A DNA stretch of 23,654 bases, taken from Aquificaceae bacterium (GTDB taxonomy: Bacteria; Aquificota; Aquificia; Aquificales; Aquificaceae). A program made the translations under genes and the position numbers. The DNA lies in the NCBI GenBank assembly GCA_015490215.1, contig WFYH01000061.1, positions 1 through 23,654 of the forward strand, given 5' to 3'. Positions 6,983 to 15,530 of this stretch are shown here, in pieces. Below the pieces are notes generated by a model. It was not told the origin of the DNA. It ran no database searches and worked only from the letters and a program-made list of their open reading frames with translations. Every line of letters starts with the position of its first letter. The first letter of the stretch is position 1.

Positions 6983-7633
6983 ATGGGGAAAAGGATCATA
7001 GTTTTGCTTTCAGGGGGCATGGACTCCGCTACGCTACTTTGGCTTGCCAAGAGAGAGTTCGAAAAAGTGTGGGCGCTTTCCTTTGACTACGGGCAGAGGC
7101 ACAGGGTTGAACTCAAGTATGCAAAAGAGCTTGCCCGTATGGCGAGTGTTGAAGACCACATAATCGTGGAGGTTCCCATCTACAGATCTATAAGGGGTTC
7201 TGCCTTAATAGATGAGTCTGTTGAGGTTCCCAAAGAGGACTACCCTGAGGACGAACCCCCCGTGACCACCGTTCCCATGAGGAACTTGAACTTTTTGGCG
7301 ATTGCGGGGGCTTTTGCCGACAGCCTTGAGGTAGACCATATAGGGATAGGAGTCCATGCATTGGACACCCCTTACCCCGACTGCAGACCCGAGTTTATTA
7401 CAGCCGCCGAAAGTGCCATAAACGCTGGTTCCACCCTTGTAGCCAAAAGGAAGGTCCGCATCCACGTATGGGCGCCCTTTCTGGGTATGACCAAAAGAGA
7501 GATAGCCCTCTTGGGAAAGGAGCTGGGTGTTCCTTATGAGAAAACGTATTCCTGCTACGAGGGGACGGAACCGCCCTGCGGACAGTGTCCTACCTGCAGG
7601 CAAAGGAAAGAAGCCCTTGCCGGACTTTTGTAG
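6983..7633 (+). CDS. queC: 7-cyano-7-deazaguanine synthase QueC
   Basis: QueC converts 7-carboxy-7-deazaguanine and ammonia to preQ0 with ATP, supplying the queuosine pathway. The 216-residue protein has the N-type ATP pyrophosphatase loop SGGMDS (10-15), FDYGQRH, the conserved TTVPMRNL, and the C-terminal zinc site C191, C199, C202, C205 (ending PPCGQCPTC). Length is normal for the family. It is followed after 7 nt by lepA and likely co-transcribed with it. No preQ1 riboswitch fits in the 32-nt gap before it. Confidence 0.95.
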   Translation: MGKRIIVLLSGGMDSATLLWLAKREFEKVWALSFDYGQRHRVELKYAKELARMASVEDHIIVEVPIYRSIRGSALIDESVEVPKEDYPEDEPPVTTVPMRNLNFLAIAGAFADSLEVDHIGIGVHALDTPYPDCRPEFITAAESAINAGSTLVAKRKVRIHVWAPFLGMTKREIALLGKELGVPYEKTYSCYEGTEPPCGQCPTCRQRKEALAGLL

Positions 7634-7640
7634 GTGAAAG

Positions 7641-9443
7641 ATGAAACTTGAAAGGGTAAGAAACTTCTCCATAATTGCCCACGTGGATCACGGAAAATCC
7701 ACCCTTGCGGACAGGCTCCTTGAGTTTACCGGTGCCATCAGCGAAAGAGAGAAAAGGGAACAACTCCTTGACACCCTTGATATAGAAAGGGAGAGGGGAA
7801 TCACCATAAAGATGCAGGCGGTCAGGATGTTCTACAGAGCCAAGGACGGAAAGGAGTATAAACTCCACCTGATAGATACACCCGGTCACGTGGACTTTTC
7901 CTATGAAGTTTCCCGTGCGTTGGCAGCCTGCGAGGGTGCCCTCCTCTTGGTGGATGCGTCCCAAGGCATAGAAGCCCAAACTGTTGCTAACTTCTGGAAG
8001 GCTGTAGAGCAAGACTTGGTGATAATACCCGTTGTAAACAAGATTGACCTCCCTTCTGCCGAACCCGAAAGGGTGATAAAACAGATAGAGGAGGTCCTCG
8101 GACTTCCCCCAGAGGAGGTTATATTGGCTTCCGCAAAGGAAGGGATAGGAATAGAGGAGATCTTAGAAGCTATAGTTAACAGAATTCCCCCTCCCGAAGG
8201 GGATCCCAACAAACCTCTGAAGGCTTTGATCTTTGACTCTTACTACGACCCTTACAGGGGAGCGGTTGCCTTTGTAAGGATTTTTGACGGCACCGTAAAG
8301 CCCGGAGACAGGATAAAGCTCTTTTCCACGGGAAAGGAGTATGAAGTAACCGAAGTGGGTGCTCAAACTCCTAAGATGACCAAGTTTGAAAAGTTAGAAG
8401 CTGGAGACGTTGGCTATATATCCGCTTCTATAAAAGATGTGAGGGATATAAGAATAGGGGACACCATAACCCTTGCCAAGAACCCGGTAAAGGAGCCCGT
8501 GCCCGGCTTCAGACCCGCAAAACCCATGGTCTATGCCGGAATTTACCCTACCGAAGACACCACCTACGAAGAGCTCAGGGACGCTTTGGAAAAATACTCA
8601 ATCAACGATGCAGCCATAGTGTATGAACCAGAGAGCTCACCAGCCTTGGGCATGGGCTTCAGGGTTGGGTTTCTCGGTTTGCTCCACATGGAAATAGTCC
8701 AAGAAAGGCTTGAGAGGGAATACGGCGTGAGGATTATAACCACAGCCCCCAATGTCATCTACAGGGTAAGGAAGAAACACACGGGAGAGGTTATTGAAGT
8801 CAGAAATCCGTCGGAGTTTCCAGACAACATGGGGCTTGTAGAAGCGGTGGAAGAACCCTTTGTTTTGGTAACAATAATCACGCCTAAGGAGTATGTGGGA
8901 AACATAATGCAACTTTGCCAAGAGAAAAGAGGGGAGCAGAAAAAGTTCAGCTATCTAGACGAGAACACCGTCCTCCTTGAATACGAACTACCCCTTTCGG
9001 AGGTTATTCTTGACTTCCACGACAAGATAAAAAGCCTCTCAAGGGGTTACGCTTCCTATGACTACGAGTTTATAGGTTACAAACCTTCCGATCTTGTAAA
9101 GCTTCACGTTCTTATAAACAAAAAACCCGTGGACGCACTATCTTTCATAGTTCACAGGGATAAAGCCTATAGAAGGGCAAGAACCATAGTCCAAAAGCTC
9201 AAAGAAACCATACCCCGCCAGCTCTTTGAAGTTCACATACAGGTGGCAATAGGTGGGAAGGTTATCGCCTCGGAGAGGATTAAACCCCTGAGAGCAAACG
9301 TTACCGCCAAATGCTACGGCGGAGATGTAACCCGCAAAAAGAAGCTCCTTGAAAAGCAAAAGGAAGGTAAAAAAAGGATGAAGCAGTTTGGAAACGTATC
9401 CCTGCCCCAAGAAGCGTTCCTGAGTGTCTTGAGTGTGGAGTAG
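7641..9443 (+). CDS. lepA: Elongation factor 4 (LepA)
   Basis: LepA is a ribosome-dependent GTPase thought to back-translocate or remodel stalled elongation complexes. The 600-residue protein starts [21 protein letters not shown] with the G1 loop, then the switch [16 protein letters not shown] (G3) and NKIDLP (G4), and ends in the LepA-specific C-terminal domain ([14 protein letters not shown]). Full length. AGGTGAAAG precedes the ATG, just 7 nt after the queC stop. Confidence 0.97.
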   Translation: MKLERVRNFSIIAHVDHGKSTLADRLLEFTGAISEREKREQLLDTLDIERERGITIKMQAVRMFYRAKDGKEYKLHLIDTPGHVDFSYEVSRALAACEGALLLVDASQGIEAQTVANFWKAVEQDLVIIPVVNKIDLPSAEPERVIKQIEEVLGLPPEEVILASAKEGIGIEEILEAIVNRIPPPEGDPNKPLKALIFDSYYDPYRGAVAFVRIFDGTVKPGDRIKLFSTGKEYEVTEVGAQTPKMTKFEKLEAGDVGYISASIKDVRDIRIGDTITLAKNPVKEPVPGFRPAKPMVYAGIYPTEDTTYEELRDALEKYSINDAAIVYEPESSPALGMGFRVGFLGLLHMEIVQERLEREYGVRIITTAPNVIYRVRKKHTGEVIEVRNPSEFPDNMGLVEAVEEPFVLVTIITPKEYVGNIMQLCQEKRGEQKKFSYLDENTVLLEYELPLSEVILDFHDKIKSLSRGYASYDYEFIGYKPSDLVKLHVLINKKPVDALSFIVHRDKAYRRARTIVQKLKETIPRQLFEVHIQVAIGGKVIASERIKPLRANVTAKCYGGDVTRKKKLLEKQKEGKKRMKQFGNVSLPQEAFLSVLSVE

Positions 9444-9460
9444 GCCATAAACTAAGGTTG

Positions 9461-9480
9461 TGGAGCTGAACGCCGCTCCA
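9461..9480 (+). terminator. Inverted repeat after lepA, weak terminator candidate
   Basis: TGGAGC and GCTCCA form a perfect 6-bp stem with an 8-nt loop, 17 nt after the lepA stop. Only AGATTTGAGTTT follows, not a strong T tract, so termination activity is uncertain. Confidence 0.3.
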
Positions 9481-9648
9481 GATTTGAGTTTCCCATCTTA
9501 TCCTGCAGGTGTAGTTGTAAATGGACTTACATTGTTCAAAGGTTTCAAGGAGTATCTGTTTTTGCTCTTTGGTGAGTCGAGGACGAGTTTAAGGTTTCGT
9601 TAGAGTTTCATATTCATATGCTACTTTAATATTTGCAAACTTTCAAAA

Positions 9649-9663
9649 GCGGTCTCTGACCGC
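9649..9663 (+). promoter_or_regulatory. Hairpin abutting the ribosome-binding site of the next gene
   Basis: GCGGTC-TCT-GACCGC is a perfect 6-bp stem with a 3-nt loop. It ends exactly where the GAGGAGG ribosome-binding site (9664-9670) begins, 14 nt before the ATG at 9678. It could stabilise the mRNA 5' region or affect initiation. Read on the minus strand it is followed by TTTTG. Confidence 0.4.
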
Positions 9664-9677
9664 GAGGAGGAAAAAAG

Positions 9678-10055
9678 ATGATTTACGAACTTTATATAGG
9701 ATCTCCAGAGGAAACCTCCAGAAGGTTGTTTACACATCCTGCGAGGAAGACTGAAAAGGAGTTTTTTGAAGATATCAAAAGGGCTATAGTCCATGCCGTA
9801 AGAGATTTACTTTCCGAAGGGAAGGAGTATGAGCTTATTGAACTCCTTGACTTTGAAGTTGAGGAGCGGGTGGTAAAGTACCTTGAAAGGATGGGGTATA
9901 AAGAGGTGAAGGCTGACATATCTGTATCCCTTTTCGGGTGGAGCAACCTCCTTGGCGAAGACGCTTGGGAGAGCTACATGACCGAGAGGGACAAAGAGAT
10001 CATTAAGGCTGTAAGAGAAGATCCCGAGATAAAGCGCCTGCTCAGAAAAAGGTAA
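9678..10055 (+). CDS. Uncharacterised 125-residue protein
   Basis: I do not recognise this soluble, highly charged protein. It has a strong GAGGAGG ribosome-binding site and ends RLLRKR. Predicted features are mainly helical: a long acidic/basic stretch (about 22-75, with DIKRAIVHAVRDLL and EYELIELLDFEVEERVVKYL), a short segment ADISVSLFGWSNLLG (about 79-93) and a helical tail (DKEIIKAVREDPEIK). No signal peptide, membrane helix or metal motif is seen. It lies just before the lipoate-ligase fusion, with a TATAAT in the 40-nt gap between them, so the two need not be one operon. Confidence 0.7.
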   Translation: MIYELYIGSPEETSRRLFTHPARKTEKEFFEDIKRAIVHAVRDLLSEGKEYELIELLDFEVEERVVKYLERMGYKEVKADISVSLFGWSNLLGEDAWESYMTERDKEIIKAVREDPEIKRLLRKR

Positions 10056-10070
10056 ATGCAATATATTTTG

Positions 10071-10076
10071 TATAAT
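10071..10076 (+). promoter_or_regulatory. -10 box upstream of the lipoate-ligase fusion gene
   Basis: A perfect TATAAT lies 20 nt before the ATG at 10096. Its start point would fall just before the GGAGGA ribosome-binding site (10085-10090). The -35 region is poor. Confidence 0.45.
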
Positions 10077-10095
10077 TCCCTTTCGGAGGAAGAGA

Positions 10096-12285
10096 ATGTG
10101 GAGAATAGTATACACGGGGCAGAGACCCCATAACGAGAATATAGCCCTTGATCAAATAATGCTGGAACTCAGGGAGAAGGATGCCATACCCAGCACGATC
10201 AGGTTTCTTCAGTTCAAGCCCGAGTGCGTCCTCATAGGTTACCATCAGGCGGTTGAGCAGGAGGTAAGGGAAGAGTATACCTCCAGAGAGGGTATAGAGG
10301 TCGGGAGGAGGATAACCGGCGGCGGGGCCATATACTTTGACGAGAGTCAAATAGGTTGGGAGATAATAGCTACAAGGGAGGAGTTCGGAGACGCCAGCTA
10401 CGAGGAGATCACCCGCAGGATATGTGAGGCTGCCGCAAAAGCCCTTCAAAAGCTTGGCATAAACGCCCACTTCAGACCGAGGAACGACATAGAGGTGGAA
10501 GGAAAAAAAATATCAGGCACCGGTGGTGTCTTTGAAGGAAAGGCGTTCCTGTATCAGGGAACTGTCCTCGTGGACTTTAACGTAGAGAGGATGCTAAAGT
10601 CCCTCCAGATACCCGTTGAAAAGCTCACCTCCAAAGGCATAAAGGCTGCGGAGGACAGAGTTACTTGGCTAAAGAGGGAGCTGGGAACCGTTCCCCCCAA
10701 AGAGGAAATCTTTAAGGCTTTTGTGGAAGCCTTTGAAGAGGAGTTCGGCATAAAAGCCCAGTGGGGTGAGCTTACCGAGGAGGAGAAAAGACTCTTGGAA
10801 GAAAAGAAGGACTACTACAAAAGCCCCGAGTGGGTTTACCACGTCAAAAGGGCGCCTGATACTACGGAAGTTCTCTACGGGGTCTATCGCTGTCCGGGGG
10901 GAACCTTCAGGGTTTCCGCCAAGGTGGACAAGGAGCGTAAAGTTCTCCAGCAGGTGGTCATAAACGGGGACCTTTTCATAAATCCCAAGAGGCTCATCTA
11001 CGACCTTGAGGCTTATCTCAAGCACACTCCCCTGCCCGAAGTGGAAAACAGGATAAGGGAGTTCTTTGAAAACCACCCCTTTGAAAGCGTAAACCTTAAG
11101 GTAGATGACTTTGTAGAAGCGGTGATGTTCCCACTAAGGAAGCTGGAAGCGGAAGATCTCGGAATTGAAAAAAAAAATCTGAATAAGGTAATAGGCTCCA
11201 TCGGGGGATCCCTAAAAGAGAACATAAAAAAAGCCAAGGTTATGCTCCTTCCCTACTGTGCAAAGCCTGCTTGGTGTGACTACCGCCACACCGATGACTG
11301 CGGTGAGTGTGGAGGGTGCTCGGTGGGAGACCTTTACAGGATGGCTTACGAGAGGGGGATGATACCCATAACTATAACCAGCTTTGAAATGCTCAGGGAT
11401 ACTCTCCGCTGGTGCGGTGAAAACGGCTACACCTACATAGGACACTGCTGTTACGAGTTTTATGAAAAGAGACACGAGATATTCACCAAAGCGAAAGAGT
11501 GGGGCGCCAACGGGGTTCTGATAGACATAATCGGAACCACCTGCTACGACTTGGGTATAGAAGAAGAGGAAAAAGCTTACCATGGAGAGTTTCAGGTGGA
11601 GCTTGACCTCTTTGTTGAGGATTCAGAAAAGCTCCTCTCTATAAAAGAAAAGGTCTCTTCCTCCAACGGCTCCAAGAAAAAATCCAGACCCGAGCCTTCC
11701 GAATACCTGCGGGAGTTTATCCCCTCACACTACAGGATCCCTAAGGTCGTTCCCGGTCCGGAAGAGGATAGAACCCGCCTCCCCATAGTCAAGGAAAAGA
11801 GCAAGGACATAGGGTTTATAAACGGCGAAAAAGTATCTTACGAAGAAGCCTTAGAGGAAGCCCTGAGGCTTTTTACCGAATCCCGCAGACCTACTATCGT
11901 AGTGGGACCCCTCGTTCTTTGGAAGTGGAGCAAAGAGTCGGAAGAGAAAGCCAAACTGATCAGGCAGCTCAGAGATCTCTTCCCCAAACTCAACATCCAC
12001 ATCTTGCCCGACTACAGACCCAGAAACCGAAACTTTGATCCAGCAAGGGAGATAGATCCTCCTAACCCTCACCTTTCTATACTCCACGGAAGGCACGACC
12101 TCACCTTGATGGTCGGAGTCCACTGCTACAGGACCGATTTTGTTATAAGGCTTTTGAAAAAGCACACCGATACCAAGATAATTACCTTCTGCGGTCTATA
12201 CGGTCACCCAGATGCGGACGTGTCCCTCAGCGGAGTGGGACCAAAAAGGCTCAGGGATTTTATCAGCGGACTTAAGGACTTGTAA
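10096..12285 (+). CDS. Lipoate-protein ligase fused to DUF116 and a CODH-epsilon-like domain
   Basis: This 729-residue protein joins three parts. Residues 1-225 are a lipoate-protein ligase: RRITGGGAIYFDE (71-83) binds lipoyl-AMP and KKISGTGG (137-144) carries the catalytic lysine; residues about 240-345 look like the LplB-type accessory domain. Residues about 375-500 match DUF116, with many cysteines (C388, C394, C402, C405, C408, C440, C451, C452) in LLPYCAKPAWC, DCGECGGC and IGHCCYEF, suggesting a metal or iron-sulfur site. A polar linker (508-560) leads to residues 572-729, where RRPTIVVGPLVL, HDLTLMVGVHCY and HPDADVSLSGV resemble the CO dehydrogenase epsilon subunit (DHS-like fold). No CODH gene is nearby. 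Free-standing ligases are about 250-340 residues. Likely substrates are GcvH-like or LbpA lipoyl proteins; the role of the fused domains is unknown. Confidence 0.8.
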   Translation: MWRIVYTGQRPHNENIALDQIMLELREKDAIPSTIRFLQFKPECVLIGYHQAVEQEVREEYTSREGIEVGRRITGGGAIYFDESQIGWEIIATREEFGDASYEEITRRICEAAAKALQKLGINAHFRPRNDIEVEGKKISGTGGVFEGKAFLYQGTVLVDFNVERMLKSLQIPVEKLTSKGIKAAEDRVTWLKRELGTVPPKEEIFKAFVEAFEEEFGIKAQWGELTEEEKRLLEEKKDYYKSPEWVYHVKRAPDTTEVLYGVYRCPGGTFRVSAKVDKERKVLQQVVINGDLFINPKRLIYDLEAYLKHTPLPEVENRIREFFENHPFESVNLKVDDFVEAVMFPLRKLEAEDLGIEKKNLNKVIGSIGGSLKENIKKAKVMLLPYCAKPAWCDYRHTDDCGECGGCSVGDLYRMAYERGMIPITITSFEMLRDTLRWCGENGYTYIGHCCYEFYEKRHEIFTKAKEWGANGVLIDIIGTTCYDLGIEEEEKAYHGEFQVELDLFVEDSEKLLSIKEKVSSSNGSKKKSRPEPSEYLREFIPSHYRIPKVVPGPEEDRTRLPIVKEKSKDIGFINGEKVSYEEALEEALRLFTESRRPTIVVGPLVLWKWSKESEEKAKLIRQLRDLFPKLNIHILPDYRPRNRNFDPAREIDPPNPHLSILHGRHDLTLMVGVHCYRTDFVIRLLKKHTDTKIITFCGLYGHPDADVSLSGVGPKRLRDFISGLKDL

Positions 12286-12289
12286 ACCT

Positions 12290-12295
12290 TATACT
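12290..12295 (+). promoter_or_regulatory. -10 box for cimA (leaderless start)
   Basis: TATACT lies 9 nt before the cimA ATG, which has no Shine-Dalgarno (the intervening bases are ATTTGAATT). No good -35 box was seen. Confidence 0.45.
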
Positions 12296-12304
12296 ATTTG
12301 AATT

Positions 12305-13891
12305 ATGGCTGAAAAGATCTACACCTACGATACCACCCTCAGGGACGGCTCGCAAGCGGAGGGTGTGAATTTTTCCTTGGAGGACAAGCTCCGTATAGCC
12401 CAAAAGCTTGACGAGTTCGGTATAGATTACATAGAAGGAGGTTGGCCCTACGCCAACCCCAAGGACAACCTTTTTTTCCAGAAGATAAAGGAGGTCAAAA
12501 TAAACCACTCCAAGATAGTCGCCTTCGGTGCTACGAGAAAGCCGGGCAAGAAGGTGGAAGAGGACAGACAGATAGAAGCCCTGATAAGAGCTGAGGTTCC
12601 CGTGATAACCCTGTTCGGCAAGAGCTGGGACCTGCACGTGACGGAAGCCCTCAAGACCACCCTTGAGGAGAACCTGAGTATGGTCTATGAGTCTGTGGAG
12701 TTTCTGAAAAAACACGTGGACGAGGTCATATTTGATGCGGAGCATTTCTTTGACGGCTACAGGTCCAATCCGGAGTATGCCCTTGAGGTAGTAAGGGCAG
12801 CTTACGAGGGAGGCGCCGACTGGGTGGTTTTGTGCGACACCAACGGCGGAAAGCTCCCCCACGAGGTTTATGAGATCACCACCGAGGTCAGAAAGAAGTT
12901 TCCCAATTTAAAACTGGGCATACACGCCCATAACGATTCGGAGACCGCTGTTGCCAACTCACTTATGGCTGTCTTGGCGGGAGCGAGGCAGGTTCACGGG
13001 ACCATAAACGGTATAGGAGAAAGGACAGGTAACGCCAACCTCTGTTCAATAATCCCTAACCTCCAGCTCAAGATGGGCTATGAGGTCATACCTCCGGAGA
13101 ACATGAGTAAACTTACGGAGCTGGCTCGCTTTGTGGCGGAGCTTTCCAATATGCCCCTGCCCAGAAACATGCCCTACGTGGGCGAGAGCGCCTTTGCCCA
13201 CAAGGGAGGGGTTCACGCCTCTGCGGTTATGAAGAAGACCATGACCTACGAGCACATAGATCCCCGCCTTGTGGGAAACAGGCGTAAGATTACCGTCTCG
13301 GACCTTGCGGGCAAGAGCAACCTCCTTTACAAGCTCAGGGAGTTCGGCATAGAGGTGAGCGAAAAGTCTCCCGAGCTTTTAAAGCTCGTTGAGAAGATAA
13401 AGCACCTTGAAAGCGAAGGCTACCACTTTGAGGCGGCTGAGGCTTCTTTGGAACTTCTTTGCAAAAGGCACTTCGGACTCGTTAAAGACTACTTTGAGCT
13501 TGAAGCCTACAGGGTTTTGATAGCCAAGAGGGGAACCGATAACCTTCCCATATCTGAAGCGACCGTAAGGCTCTCGGTGGGCGGGGTTCAGGAGCACACC
13601 GCAGCCCTCGGAAACGGTCCCGTGAGCGCCCTTGACAGGGCACTCAGGAAAGCTCTTGAGGAGTTCTACCCCAACCTGAAGGAGATGCAACTTGTAGATT
13701 ACAAAGTCAGGATAATAAATGAGTCTGCAGGAACCTCCGCCCGTGTTAGGGTCCTCATAGAGTCCTCAGACCATAAGAGGAAGTGGGGAACCGTGGGTGT
13801 TTCGGAAAACGTTATAGAAGCCTCTTGGATAGCTCTAACCGACGCCATCGTTTACAAACTTATGAAGGACGAAGAGGAAGATGGGGTTTAA
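12305..13891 (+). CDS. cimA: (R)-citramalate synthase
   Basis: CimA condenses pyruvate and acetyl-CoA to citramalate, opening the threonine-independent route to isoleucine. The 528-residue protein shows the HMGL-type barrel: [13 protein letters not shown] near the N-terminus, [17 protein letters not shown], the metal-binding [13 protein letters not shown] and [12 protein letters not shown]. The C-terminal part (about 380-528) is the LeuA-type allosteric dimerisation domain, where isoleucine feedback is expected. HFFDGY and YEGGADW distinguish the citramalate/2-isopropylmalate-like subgroup from LeuA proper. It overlaps ychF by 11 nt. Confidence 0.9.
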   Translation: MAEKIYTYDTTLRDGSQAEGVNFSLEDKLRIAQKLDEFGIDYIEGGWPYANPKDNLFFQKIKEVKINHSKIVAFGATRKPGKKVEEDRQIEALIRAEVPVITLFGKSWDLHVTEALKTTLEENLSMVYESVEFLKKHVDEVIFDAEHFFDGYRSNPEYALEVVRAAYEGGADWVVLCDTNGGKLPHEVYEITTEVRKKFPNLKLGIHAHNDSETAVANSLMAVLAGARQVHGTINGIGERTGNANLCSIIPNLQLKMGYEVIPPENMSKLTELARFVAELSNMPLPRNMPYVGESAFAHKGGVHASAVMKKTMTYEHIDPRLVGNRRKITVSDLAGKSNLLYKLREFGIEVSEKSPELLKLVEKIKHLESEGYHFEAAEASLELLCKRHFGLVKDYFELEAYRVLIAKRGTDNLPISEATVRLSVGGVQEHTAALGNGPVSALDRALRKALEEFYPNLKEMQLVDYKVRIINESAGTSARVRVLIESSDHKRKWGTVGVSENVIEASWIALTDAIVYKLMKDEEEDGV

Positions 13892-14993
13892 CCTCGGTAT
13901 AGTGGGCTTGCCCAACGTGGGCAAATCTACCTTATTTAACGCCTTGACCCAAACCGCAAAGGCTCAGGCAGAAAACTACCCCTTCTGCACTATAGAACCC
14001 AACGTTGGAGTGGTAGCGGTTCCCGACGAGAGGCTTTACAAAATAGCTGAGCTTGAAAAGTCAGAGAAGGTCACCCCTACCTATATAGAGTTCGTGGACA
14101 TAGCGGGTCTGGTTAAAGGTGCCAGCAAGGGGGAAGGTCTCGGAAACCAGTTTTTGGCTCACATAAGGGAAGTAGACGCCATAGCCATGGTTCTCAGGTG
14201 CTTTGAGGACGAAAACATAGTCCACGTGGAAGGTTCGGTAAATCCCGTTAGGGACGCCCAAATAATAGATCTTGAACTCATAGCAAAGGACCTTGAAACT
14301 GTAGAAAGGAGGCTTGAAAGGACCCAAAAGGCGGCAAAAGGCGGAAGCAAGGAGGCAAAGGAAGAGCTTGAGCACTTAAAGAGGATTAAAGAGATCCTTG
14401 ACAGCATGGAACCTCTGCGAAAGCACAAAGAGGATCTCCCCGAAGAGACCTTTAGCTTTGCAAAGAGGGAGCTCTTCCTGCTGACTGTAAAGCCTGTTAT
14501 GTATATAGCCAACATAGGTGAAGGGGACCTGCCGGAAGGTGAAGAGAACACACACGTGAAAGAGGTTAAAGAATACGCCTCCCGGGAGGGAGCACCCGTT
14601 GTGGTCATATGTGCGGAACTGGAAGCCCAGCTGGCGGGTCTCTCGGAGGAGGAGAAAAAGGAGCTTCTTGAAGCCTACGGGCTTTCGGAACCGGGTCTCA
14701 ACAGGGTGATAAAGGAGGGCTACAAACTGTTGAACCTGATAACCTTCTTCACCACGGGTAAAAAGGAAACAAGAGCTTGGACGGTGGTAAAGGGCACAAA
14801 AGCACCCCAAGCGGCGGGTAAGATCCACTCAGACTTTGAAAGGGGCTTTATCTGTGCGGAGGTGGTAAGCTACGAAGATTACATAAGGGCGGGTTCCATG
14901 GCGAAAGCAAAGGAGCTGGGACTTGTCAGGCTGGAAGGAAAAGACTACGAGGTCAAAGACGGGGATATAATCTACTTCAGGTTTAACATGTAA
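13881..14993 (+). CDS. ychF: Ribosome-binding ATPase YchF (Obg family)
   Basis: YchF is an Obg-family P-loop protein that binds the ribosome and prefers ATP. The 370-residue product has GLPNVGKST (G1), the [12 protein letters not shown] switch, [19 protein letters not shown] (G3), a helical coiled-coil insert (about 130-200) and a C-terminal TGS domain (ENDING in [16 protein letters not shown]). Normal length. The ATG lies inside the last codons of cimA, so translation is probably coupled. It ends 3 nt from the convergent M23 peptidase gene. Confidence 0.96.
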   Translation: MGFNLGIVGLPNVGKSTLFNALTQTAKAQAENYPFCTIEPNVGVVAVPDERLYKIAELEKSEKVTPTYIEFVDIAGLVKGASKGEGLGNQFLAHIREVDAIAMVLRCFEDENIVHVEGSVNPVRDAQIIDLELIAKDLETVERRLERTQKAAKGGSKEAKEELEHLKRIKEILDSMEPLRKHKEDLPEETFSFAKRELFLLTVKPVMYIANIGEGDLPEGEENTHVKEVKEYASREGAPVVVICAELEAQLAGLSEEEKKELLEAYGLSEPGLNRVIKEGYKLLNLITFFTTGKKETRAWTVVKGTKAPQAAGKIHSDFERGFICAEVVSYEDYIRAGSMAKAKELGLVRLEGKDYEVKDGDIIYFRFNM

Positions 14994-14996
14994 CGC

Positions 14997-15530
14997 TCAC
15001 GGCAGGTATATAATGGGGTTCTGTCTTATCCCGTATTTTATAACCTCATAGTGTAGGTGGGGACCAGTAGTTCTTCCCGAAGACCCTACATAACCTATCA
15101 CCGTGTTCTTTGAAACTCTTTCTCCTCTCTTTACCGCTACCGAAGACATGTGGGCGTAAAGGGTGACATAGCCCCACCCATGATATAGAACTACAGTATA
15201 ACCGTAACCCCTGACCCAGCCGGCAAAGATAACGTATCCGGGGGCGGTAGCGACCACCCTGCTACCGTAGGGTGCTCCTATGTCCACCCCCGCATGGAAC
15301 TCTTTCCTGCCCCTTATGCGCCTCCATCCGAAATCCGAGGTTATTATCCCCACCACGGGCCATATATCGGGTCTTGCCTTCTCCGGTGTGCTTATGTCAA
15401 ACAAACCCTCCAAATCGGGTAGGGTTTCATCACCGAAGCTGTCCACGGGAAGAAGGTCTATATCGGGTGTCTTTTTTGAGAGAACAACCCCCCACAGAAC
15501 AAACAGACTAAGTAGTAGAGCCTTCCTCAT
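14997..15530 (-). CDS. M23-family peptidoglycan endopeptidase
   Basis: This small secreted peptidase is predicted to cut peptidoglycan cross-links or act in the envelope. The 177-residue product has an N-terminal signal-like helix (MRKALLLSLFVLWGVVLS) followed by a ~40-residue linker and a LytM domain. Zinc ligands are visible as HAGVD (His and Asp) and the final His of PHLHYE, with the catalytic His in YAHMS. I chose ATG 15530; a TTG at 15533 is directly before it. The start lies inside the 3' end of bpsA (23-nt overlap) and lacks a clear ribosome-binding site, suggesting coupling to bpsA translation. Function in wall turnover is inferred from the family. Confidence 0.88.
   Translation of the reverse strand: MRKALLLSLFVLWGVVLSKKTPDIDLLPVDSFGDETLPDLEGLFDISTPEKARPDIWPVVGIITSDFGWRRIRGRKEFHAGVDIGAPYGSRVVATAPGYVIFAGWVRGYGYTVVLYHGWGYVTLYAHMSSVAVKRGERVSKNTVIGYVGSSGRTTGPHLHYEVIKYGIRQNPIIYLP

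Larger units (their letters stand above)
9444..9677 (+). other. AT-rich gene-poor gap with an orphan open frame
   Basis: This is the longest stretch without a convincing gene. A 47-codon frame (9460-9603, GTG start, reading VELNAAPDLSFPSYPAGVV and on) lacks a ribosome-binding site and is not recognised. The gap is more AT-rich than the flanking genes. It holds two inverted repeats, listed separately, and AT-rich boxes around 9617-9630 (TATGCT, TTTAAT) that could be a promoter for the next gene. No tRNA or known riboswitch fold was found. Confidence 0.4.

Noticed and set aside
9460..9603. 47-codon frame considered as a transposase (TnpB) remnant
   Set aside because: There is no zinc-finger or catalytic motif and no terminal repeat; the resemblance is too weak to support a mobile element.
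9444..9677. Possible CRISPR repeat or riboswitch in the gap
   Set aside because: No repeated unit occurs and no known riboswitch core could be matched.
11803..12282. Molybdopterin-oxidoreductase-like fragment as identity of the ligase C-terminal domain
   Set aside because: The KVSYEEALEEAL start is similar, but the spacing of VVGP, DLTLMVG and HPDADVSL fits the CODH epsilon family better.
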